From contig CM065318.1 in assembly GCA_033032175.1 (NCBI GenBank), forward strand, positions 4,588,001-4,652,000: DNA of 64,000 bases. Direction: 5' to 3'. A program made the translations under genes and the position numbers. The stretch is from Saturnia japonica. Its lineage: Eukaryota; Arthropoda; Insecta; Lepidoptera; Saturniidae. This document shows, piece after piece, positions 56,435-64,000 of this stretch. Positions within the stretch are counted from its first letter, which is position 1. The number at the start of each line of letters is the position of its first letter. The notes under the pieces were generated by a model. It was not told the DNA's origin and searched no databases. It saw only the letters and a list, made by a program, of their open reading frames with translations.

Positions 56435-56875
56435 TATAAAAATATCATCTCGTCATCATCATTTTCTAGAGTCGGCACAACATGTTTTCTTATTCCACTC
56501 TACTCTATCAAATATCATCTCAGTACTCACACCTTTTATACGCATATCATTCTTCACACAATCCACCCATACCTTCTTCAGTGTTCATCTACTCATATAT
56601 CCATCTACCTTCATACTTAACATTCTTTTAGTTATATAACTTTTATCCCTCCTCATGACATGCCTATACCATGCTAGCCTATAACCTCTCAACTTCTCTG
56701 TGACTGGTGCTATTTAATACTTTCTCTAATTCACTCTTTCCTGATCTTATCCATTCTAGTTACTCCACACATCCATCTTAACATTCGCATCTCTGCCACG
56801 TGTAATCTTCTTTCATCCAGTTCTTTCGCTGCCCAGCACTCAGATCCATAAGTCAAGTGTAAAAGTCCTTCATAT
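56435..56875 (-). pseudogene. RTE-clade LINE remnant (RT C-terminal region)
   Basis: Minus-strand translation from 56870 begins LTYGSECWAAKELDERRLHV, then AEMRMLRWMCGVTRMDKIRK. This is the signature end of RTE-type reverse transcriptases. Downstream the frame is full of stops, but spaced words still match the family (GRGRP region lost, WMDCV-like and AEM-like codons shifted). No catalytic domain remains. Confidence 0.75.
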
Positions 56876-57480
56876 TACATGATTCTTCAAAAAAATATAA
56901 AAATCCTTACAGTTGTGGAGAAGGGAACAGAGGAATACGAAATTATGATTTCATATTATACATGGGTATATTCAGTCCAAGGCTAATCTGCTGAAGTCTT
57001 TGGTCTATTGAAGAGTGGGTTAACATTTTTTTTTGGTTTGTAAGTTTATAAACTATATATTATGTATGGGATGTATACTAAATCACCGACAAAAATCTAT
57101 TTCTCCTTTAAAGAAAAACAATATGAAATATCTTTGTGTGCAATTCATCTAGCATTTTCCTTCCAATAAAGGTTGTAAGAACAATATCAGCTAATGTTTT
57201 TGTTCAAATAAAAAAAAACCTATCACTTATTTCTACATCGCGGAAGTGATCCAACAATCGTTCCAGAAAATATTTGTATTGTTGAAAGGTTAGTTCGTGG
57301 TCACTGCCGAATCAATTGAATCTGGCAAAACGAAACAAGTACAATTTATCGTGCATTCGTTCATACTTACGTAATGTCTAAAGTCTTCATAAAGCCAAAA
57401 GGATACGGAGAGGTGCTCGAAAAAATTGCCTTTTTTCCACGATTGGTGTTAAAATGCCAGTTGAGGATATCCTACGATGA
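56876..57480. other. AT-rich sequence without recognised gene
   Basis: Nothing supportable is seen. Confidence 0.45.
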
Positions 57481-57957
57481 TCTATACAATTAATAAAATT
57501 GAAGTGTCTGTTTGTAATGTCAAAATAACAGTTTTTTACTAAATGCATATGAAAGTATATACGATACCTATAACAAAAAGCCCATTTTTAAAACGGTTGG
57601 ACTGATTTTAACGGGACTTTCACTGATAGATAGATGATGATATAGGGAGTAACTTGGGCTACTTTTATTTTAGAAAAGAATTAGGCTTCCACACAAATAA
57701 AAAAATCTGGTCATGGTGAATCAATTCGGGCACTTAAATGGATTATGCTGAGTAAGCCATAAGAGATATAGCAAATTAATATACCACATAATCATAGGCA
57801 TTAAAAAGACCTACAAAAAAGTCTCGGAGAGTATACGTCTATCTTCTAAGGAACACCCACAATAAGCATTTTTGTTTTTAAAATAGCTGGGAGCGGGGGA
57901 GCAAGACTCGCGCGGGCATTCTGTAGTCCACGTGAGCGAAGCCACGGGCACAGCTAG
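57481..57957 (+). mobile_element. Helitron, non-autonomous, family H2 (complete)
   Basis: 477 bp between A (57480) and T (57958). It starts TCTATACAATTAATAAAATT and ends GTGAGCGAAGCCACGGGCACAGCTAG. It contains no ORF and is the reference copy for 13011-13815, 21914-22360 and 9650-9848. Confidence 0.8.
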
Positions 57958-58451
57958 TACTAATATAAAGAGATCGCGCATCGCATTTTTCCATACAATT
58001 AGTTTTTTTTAATGTTAAATTTTGAATATTTCTAGCTCGTTAACGGAGCAGTGTTTTGGAATAAGCAATACGTATTCTTACAGACGCTGGAACGATCTAC
58101 AAAAAAGCTTTTACAATTTTTTTATAAACATATTGGTTTGGTAGTTATTCAACGTAAAATTTTCAAGTTTCAAGTTTTTTCACTGTCGCTACAAAATATT
58201 AATTGTTTTAAAATAAAAAAAAAATACTATAAACATATTATTTATATCTAATACTATTAAGTGAGCAATTCTTGTATTTATGTATTTTATGTATGTAATT
58301 GGTTTCTCGAAAACTGTTCCAACGACTGGCCGAAATTTTGTATTTCGATAATGTTTTACATTCCAAGTTTATCTCGATAGGTGTTTTTCTTCTTTTTTTA
58401 TGACACCAAGCGCAGCTCGTTCGTCCAGATATTTTTATGTTATATATGATA

Positions 58452-58720
58452 CTAGCGTTCCGCCCGCGGCTTTGTCCGCGTACAATATAAGATTTGTACA
58501 CAATAATATAATCCTGAACGTAGCTTTAAAACTAGTGAAGGATTTTTTTAAATAGAATCCTTTGTTTCACAGGTTACGCACGTATATAATATATTTATTT
58601 GCACAACCCAAATTTCAAGTTAAGACTTAGGTACTTTAAAAGGTAGATTCTACTGCTATATTGTCACCCTTAATGATTACCCTACATCGACTGAGGGCTT
58701 GCTTTTATAGTAGGTAAGAA
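58452..58720 (-). mobile_element. Helitron 3' end, minus strand, truncated
   Basis: On the minus strand it ends CGCGGACAAAGCCGCGGGCGGAACGCTAG|T, a typical Helitron terminus with an adjacent inverted repeat. The 5' limit is a guess. Confidence 0.5.
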
Positions 58721-59270
58721 GGAGACCAATTTACCGACCCCTAACCTAGTTGATCAGGGTCTTACATTATACGGCCTGTATATTAACAGCGAAATCCGAT
58801 CCATGCGAAATTCCTGACATACTTCCCTTAATTACATTCAAATATCTCCCTAAGTAAATAATACGACGCGCCTGTTGAATATCAGAGGAAAGGTTCAGCC
58901 AATTTTCAAGGAATTTACTGTTCGCCGACCGATGAAATCCAATACGAAATATTTCACGAAGATTTTTCCACTTCAATACGGATCGCGTTCCGACCTACAG
59001 TTCGGTTGTGATAAAGTTAGAATTATTGGAAAAGTAAATTCTCGTTTTAAGGTTTACAAACTTTTGGTCGTGAAAGGGTGAGTTAAACAGAAATGTTTAA
59101 ATAGGGTAGTTAATAAGGGGTTCCAATTTGATTATGCGTATTGGTTTTTACATTTATCTGAGTTAATTAGTAATACTTTCTAAGTAGTCCCATAAAGAGA
59201 CTGTCATATATTTTGTATTTAGCACGGTACAAAAATTAACATCAGCCATTCTCAGAACTTATCAATACAA
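58721..59270. other. Unassigned sequence with overlapping short ORFs
   Basis: 58767-58976 (minus, 69 codons) and 58875-59081 (plus, 68 codons) overlap on opposite strands. Neither has a domain I recognise, and no coding exon with consistent splice sites could be built on the plus strand. Confidence 0.35.
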
Positions 59271-59274
59271 TTTT

Positions 59275-59465
59275 TATTTTTAAATTCAATTTAGGTCCTA
59301 AAGAGGCACTTATGTATGTCATGTACCACAGCGGTTTGGAAAACATCCCAGTCACCGAGAAAAGCTCGCAAGGAAACCTTTTTACTATAAAATTGTCGTT
59401 AACAGTTTTAGTGGATTTATAAAAAGTGAAGAGTCACTTCCAGACATCACTATAATACATATAAT
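59275..59465 (-). repeat. LINE 3'-UTR fragment (L3), minus strand
   Basis: Minus strand: GATGTCTGGAAGTGACTC, TCTCGGTGACTGGGATGTTT, GTGCCTCTTTAGGACCTAAA, TTGAATTT. Same block order as 13246-13500. Confidence 0.65.
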
Positions 59466-60137
59466 AAAACTTGTTTTACAAGATTGAACTTATTTTTCTG
59501 GAAAATCGGTTTGCTGGTTGGCAGGACACAACGGGTTCGTGACCATAGTGGTGGTGGTGTATAGTTACACCAGCTGTAACACGTATCATAACCAACCTTG
59601 TATATATAAACCAGACTGGGTAATATCAGAAAATCCAAGTTACGGTGAAGCTGTTAAAAGCCATCTGAAGCCTCAAAGCCCTTATGGCTAACAGTATAGT
59701 CAGGTAGAAAAAAACAGAAATTAGTTGAAACAAGAAGTATCCTAACAGTCTTCTGTAGGTAAAGTGGACTTTTGCCTAAGGGCGACAGCTCATAGGGTGG
59801 CGGGTCAAAGGACAGTAACGAGCAAATAAATGTCATTATTAATCGAAACGTGATTTGACTAGTGATCTTTGGATTGTTTTAATAGTCTCTATTCGTAAAT
59901 ACTTTTAATGGAATAGGCTTTTTTTAAACGAAATTAGGTAGGAGCTTAAATTCTTTAATGCCACACTGAAGATAATAATTTACGATGCAGTAGTCAAAAG
60001 ATCTACCAACTATTTAACAGGCATGTGAAGTGATTATAATACATAAATACTATTTGGTGCACGTAGTTCCGCACGCTTCTATTACGCAGTTATTATTTTC
60101 GTCTCATAATCTTAATTTTAATCATATATTATATTAT
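59466..60137. other. Sequence without recognised gene
   Basis: No domain-bearing ORF is visible. Confidence 0.45.
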
Positions 60138-60412
60138 GTTAACTGCCTCGTTAGCACAGTGGTTGTAAGCGTGAGTGCTATGAGCGAGTTCCTGGGTTCG
60201 AATCCCAGGTCGAGCAAAGTTTTATTGGGTTTTTCCTATGAATTTCTCAGTAGCAGCTCGGAGTTTGGTTTCGTGCCCGTTTAATGGCAATGGGCTTGCC
60301 CCCCATACATGGGACCTAAAAACATACTCGGCGAACTGTGGGTGTACAAATGTACACCTCTGCCTAACCCTTCGGGGAATGCAGGCGTGATGGTATTTTA
60401 TGTTATTAAAAA
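60138..60412 (+). repeat. tRNA-derived SINE, best-preserved S1 copy
   Basis: The A-box-like TTAGCACAGTGGTTGTAAGC and B box GGTTCGAATCC lie in a tRNA-like head (60145-60215). The body is TTTTATTGGGTTTTTCCTAT, CTCAGTAGCAGCTCGGAGTT and CATGGGACCTAAAAACATAC, and the end ATGCAGGCGTGATGGTATTT. ORFs running through it are incidental. Confidence 0.75.
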
Positions 60413-61297
60413 AGGTAGTTACTATAAGCTATCAATTTTAGTATTATATATACCACCTTTATACAAAATTGCATTAAATTTGGTTGTGAATGAGAAAAAA
60501 TGCTACCTATTATTTTTATAATACTTCTAAAAGTATTTCTGGTATTTTTATAGCTTATCAATTCCGGCACGACATAATATACTTCCAATGTAATTTTTTT
60601 TATTGAAAACGGTTGAGAATAAATAAAAAAATAATGATTTTGATTATTTTTTTTACGATTTCTAAAAGTATTATATAAAAATCATATCAATTACGGAATG
60701 GCATATGCTTCCCTTGTTTATAGTTTCATTTAAGTAGGATAAGTGGTTGTTGAGTTACATTCAGGTACGTACAATGACAAAAAAATATATATTTTTAACT
60801 TAATTTTTTTGAAAATTTGAAAAAAAAATTGTTCAGACAAGTAATTCTTAAGTAGTAAATTGACCCTTTGTAATAAAGATTTCGAAGTATTAATAGATCT
60901 AAACTTAAATTAAGACGTGAGTTCATTAAGAAATTACTTTTAGAACATAGAAAAATGTTGAATGAAATTATATAGTTAGCTGGACATTCATAACAAGCAG
61001 TAATATATTATGATTTTCCCTTAGTCATATTTAGATACAAAATTATTTGTAAGTTATTGATATATACCAATAAGAAACGGCTGTTTAAAAATAAAAATTA
61101 ATATTTTAAATTAATGTATATTAGATCAAAAGGTTTTTTTTTTAATAAATATAATAAATTCGTTTACAATCAAAAACATTTCCCGAGTTTCCAATGCATT
61201 CACTTAATATTAACCTAATAGGGACCATTTATCGTCTGTTCACGAACAAAATAAAAACAATAAAGAACCAAAATTTACGTAGTAACTAAAATAAATT
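60413..61297. other. AT-rich sequence without recognised gene
   Basis: Nothing supportable is seen. Confidence 0.5.
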
Positions 61298-61303
61298 ACT
61301 TAC

Positions 61304-61524
61304 GTTAAAGTTGGCATCCGAACAATAAACGAGTACTTGAACACTTCACTTAGCTTAATATCCACTACGTTCTTATAACGGGAACTAATCTCGTAAGTGT
61401 CGACCAATATAGGGTAAACGCAAGTGCGTTTGGACGGCTCGCACGCGCTTTCCTCACTGGGCCTTTGCTTACAGCCGCGACGGGCGGGCGGACCGCCCAG
61501 ATCTTATCAGTCGCAGTATTTACT
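61304..61524 (-). other. Weak candidate 5' non-coding exon
   Basis: On the minus strand an arthropod initiator-like TCAGT (61526-61522) is followed by about 220 nt. That includes a GC-rich segment (GGGCGGTCCGCCCGCCCGTC) unlike its surroundings, and ends at a consensus donor GTAAGT (61303-61298). No coding frame is implied. It could be the first exon of a host gene lying outside the window, or chance. Confidence 0.22.
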
Positions 61525-61614
61525 GAGCGTGGTGCATGTCATTCAATTATGACGCCAGATGTAATAATAAAATTTTATTTATTCCAAATCTAATACCAAC
61601 TTTTTTCATTTTTA

Positions 61615-61750
61615 TTACAAGCTTTAATTTAATTTGCTTGGATAATATGGGTCAAATCTTGCAACTGAATTTTAAAACAGTTTAAATCTCCAACCGATTG
61701 AGTTGAAATTTTGCATAATATACGTTTAGTTTGGATGACAATACATGATT
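61615..61750 (+). repeat. Dispersed repeat shared with 23140-23250
   Basis: TATGGGTCAAATCTTGCAAC, TGAATTTTAAAACAGTT and CCAACCGATTGAG recur in the same order at both places. Confidence 0.5.
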
Positions 61751-62129
61751 GGCTAGCTGAGTTCCTTCATAATCCGATATGGTGGACCCGTTATTTTTAT
61801 ACACCCCCATGATATGGGTATCGAGTTAAAGGGTTTACTGAGGAAGAATAACGGAAAAAATATTAATAAAAAAAAATGATTAAATATTATAGTTGCACTG
61901 AAATGACAATATTAAGTCATATGAAAATAATAATGTTAATTTGATAGAGATAATTTTAAAATAATAATTTTATGCAAGGGTTGTACTGAATGGTGTTTAT
62001 GAAGGTAGCTGCATAAGTCATGCCAAATATTCTATTACATCAAAAAATTTAAAAGCTTGTTAAGCGCAAGAAATTTTTTTTAATTTAAATTCCCCTTTCT
62101 CTTATTTTTATTTTCTCTTTTAACCAGAG

Positions 62130-62215
62130 AGACGGCATCTTTTTAGAGCTATGTTTGAAAATTACAAGAATATTTAGAAAAATGTTCTATTTACGTGACG
62201 TCGGCAGAATTGTGG
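62130..62215 (-). repeat. Fragment of Helitron family H3, minus strand
   Basis: TAGAGCTATGTTTGAAAATTACAAGAATA with TTAGAAAAATGTTCTATT is the reverse complement of 26600-26690. Confidence 0.45.
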
Positions 62216-62445
62216 ATGAAAACGGCTGTCATTAATTAAAAAAGAAGTGAAAACTTTCGTAGCATCGTCGAAAAAACACGACAATGGGTTTTGATTATCA
62301 GGGTAGCTCTTGCATGGGAGTTTCTTGACAATAACTTGCAATCATCAGGTTCTTCTATAGCGAAAGCTCAGACTCCTTTAAGAATTCAAACGTAAGTCTT
62401 TTTTATACTACAAAGGCGTCAAACAAGCAGTTTGTAATACCACTA

Positions 62446-62765
62446 GAGGGCCATCCATAAATTACGTCACACGAATTTCATGATTTTTTGACCCCTCCCC
62501 CGTCCTTGTCACAGCTGGTCACATTTTTTCTCTGATTATTTTGACTAGAGGTTGAGATTTAGTGCAACGGAGGTTTTGGGGCTTGAATGGAAGGAAACAC
62601 ATTCTTTCGAGTTTGGGAGGCTTTCGACTTAAAGAAGTTCTAATGTACTTAGATATAAAATATTATATTTAAAAAAAATGTGATGTCACAAAATTTGGGA
62701 CCCCTCCCCACCCCTTGTCACACAATGTCACACTTCGTCGACCCTCTCCCTCCCCCAAAACCATT
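62446..62765. repeat. Interspersed repeat with GGGCCATCCATAAATTACGT end
   Basis: GGGCCATCCATAAATTACGTC is followed by two related blocks: TTTTTGACCCCTCCCC and CCTTGTCACA (62490-62525), and again 62697-62760 (GGGACCCCTCCCCACCCC, CTTGTCACACAATGTCACAC). It resembles non-autonomous DNA elements common in insects. The right end is unclear. Confidence 0.45.
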
Positions 62766-62769
62766 GTGT

Positions 62770-62915
62770 TTGGAGTTAAATCAAAATCAGAAATTCTTTG
62801 TTCAATTTAGGCCCTAAGTAGGCACTTATGGATGTCAAAACACTGCCATCGGTTCGGAAAACGTCCCAGTCGTCGAGAAGATTCGGCAAGAAACTCGATC
62901 GGGTTTATCAAATAT
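62770..62915 (-). repeat. LINE 3'-UTR fragment (L3), minus strand
   Basis: Minus strand: TTCTTGCCGAATCTTCTCGA, GACTGGGACGTTTTCCGAAC, GTTTTGACATCCATAAG, CTTAGGGCCTAAATTGAAC and a TTTTGATTTGA tail. Confidence 0.65.
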
Positions 62916-64000
62916 AATTGTTTATTATGTATTTTATTATTTTATTGGTTAAACATGAATAAAAGTATGTACTTTAAAAAAATACTAAAAAATACGCTAT
63001 TATTACGCAACAAAAATTATAAAACATCTCCTGGCTGTATCACCAGACCCTCGTTACCAAGCCTAAGTTATTAGGCTCTTAAAAAACAGATCATATAAGC
63101 CTAAACTCGAGGGGAGTTTGCTAATAGCCACTAAATAGTTCCGCTATCTATTTCCGGGGTGTATCATCAGATTAGCTCCGAGATACCAAATTATAATTTT
63201 GTCATCCAAACACACACAAAGTTTCATTTCGATATGAGAATTAGATTAAAATTAATAATCATTAATTTATCCGAAATTTCTTAGCTACTTCCTTCCCCTT
63301 GCAACAGATCAACAGCATTATTATTTTATTACTATGGTCATTTATTCCCTTGCTTAATTATTATTATCATTGTCTTATTAATTATACGTTTTTATTTTGT
63401 AGGAAGACGAAAACTGCTGTTGGTCTGTTGCAGGCAGAAGTTACTAAGTTTGGGATAAATTATTTACGATGGATTTCTACAAAGTAACGCCTTCGTCAAT
63501 CAAATAGGTTTTACATTTACTACTAAGGTTTGATTACATTGTTTGTTAGTTAGTTACAAGTGAAGTTAATAATAAAAATTTGTTAAATAAAAAACATATC
63601 CGCTATCGGCCGTGACTTGCGACATTTGACATCCTAATGTCCCATAGGACACCCCGTTGCTGGTAATTGTATCACTTGTTAAGCACTAAATAAACACGTC
63701 TGTTTAGCGATAAGCACTACAGCACACACACTAGCACACGAGGTGTTCCAGCTGAGTCCTCAGGAGTTATTATGACTGAGTTCAGTGCGGCCGACTTTTG
63801 AGATTGGTTATATGCAGTTATAGATTGCAATGACCATTGAATATGATGTGAATTGCATGGATGTTTTACTATTTTATATAATAAATATAAAAACAAAACA
63901 AAAAACTCCAACCCCAAAAACACTTCACTAAAAAGAGCAAATCAATAAAATTTTGTTTGAGCTTTGTAAAATCCATTCAAATGGGTTTTTTTTTTCGTTT
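62916..64000. other. Sequence without recognised gene
   Basis: Mostly AT-rich with chance ORFs (62832-63074, 63299-63487, 63717-63923). No domain or complete repeat is recognised. Confidence 0.45.

Noticed and set aside
58767..59081. Coding exon ending at a GTGAGT donor near 59078
   Set aside because: All three plus-strand frames from the plausible acceptor near 58790 hit stops early, and the opposite-strand ORF has no domain.
60138..60215. tRNA gene suggested by A and B boxes
   Set aside because: It is the head of an S1 SINE with two other copies in the window. The sequence does not keep a cloverleaf, and the SINE body follows directly.
1..64000. CRISPR array, bacterial defence island, operon or phage
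   Set aside because: Direct repeats here are transposon copies or minisatellites without regular spacers. Sequence character is that of an insect nuclear genome.

Overview
The window is animal nuclear DNA, AT-rich and packed with transposable elements. The repertoire points to a lepidopteran (moth or butterfly): non-autonomous Helitrons ending in GGGCACAGCTAG|T, tRNA-derived SINEs, a LINE 3'-UTR family ending in a 'TTAGGGCCTAAATTGAATAAA' type tail, Jockey-, RTE- and CR1-like LINEs, a Tc1/mariner element and an insect errantivirus. That assignment rests on remembered repeat families, not on a search. I recognise no host protein-coding gene, rRNA, functional tRNA, CRISPR array or bacterial-type operon. 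The region is best read as intergenic or intronic DNA. All convincing coding capacity belongs to mobile elements.

Layout. 1-3.4 kb: SINE and LINE 3'-end fragments. 3.4-13.2 kb: a duplicated unique/Helitron sequence. Its first copy is split at an ATAT site by a complete-ended errantivirus (4121-9175) with 307-bp LTRs, a Ser-type primer site, gag with a -1 slippery site, and a pol ORF that runs in frame from reverse transcriptase straight into the C-terminal half of an F-like envelope. RNase H, integrase and the envelope N-terminus are missing. The second copy (about 11.3-12.5 kb) is a base-scale mosaic of the flank and the element 3' end, preceded by 1.5 kb of extremely AT-rich sequence. This looks like an assembly or consensus artefact of two alleles. 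13-25 kb: Helitrons, a MITE and LINE scraps. 25.4-30.7 kb: a near-identical 2.5-kb tandem duplication containing a textbook Helitron. 30.7-36 kb: a SINE, nested Helitrons and two LINE remnants.

36.4-39.7 kb (minus): a LINE with a poly(A) tail whose ORF2 is broken by two in-frame stops. 39.9-41.5 kb: a fold-back element and a 44-bp x3 tandem repeat. 42.9-44.2 kb: a full mariner-type transposon with perfect 32-bp TIRs, TA target duplications and a DD41D transposase interrupted by one amber codon. 44.2-50.9 kb: SINE, Helitron and MITE copies, including a nested composite shared with 32-33 kb. 51.0-56.0 kb (minus): a structurally complete Jockey-clade LINE with both ORFs open, a 39-nt poly(A) and a perfect 11-bp target duplication. 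It is GC-rich and inserted in a SINE. 56-64 kb: an RTE remnant, a full Helitron, SINE/LINE fragments and one weak candidate 5' non-coding exon on the minus strand.

The genes do not form a pathway. They are independent elements in nested layers, the youngest being the errantivirus and the Jockey copy. I did not find a new defence or metabolic system. The most unusual objects are the RT-Env fusion errantivirus and the interleaved flank/element mosaic.
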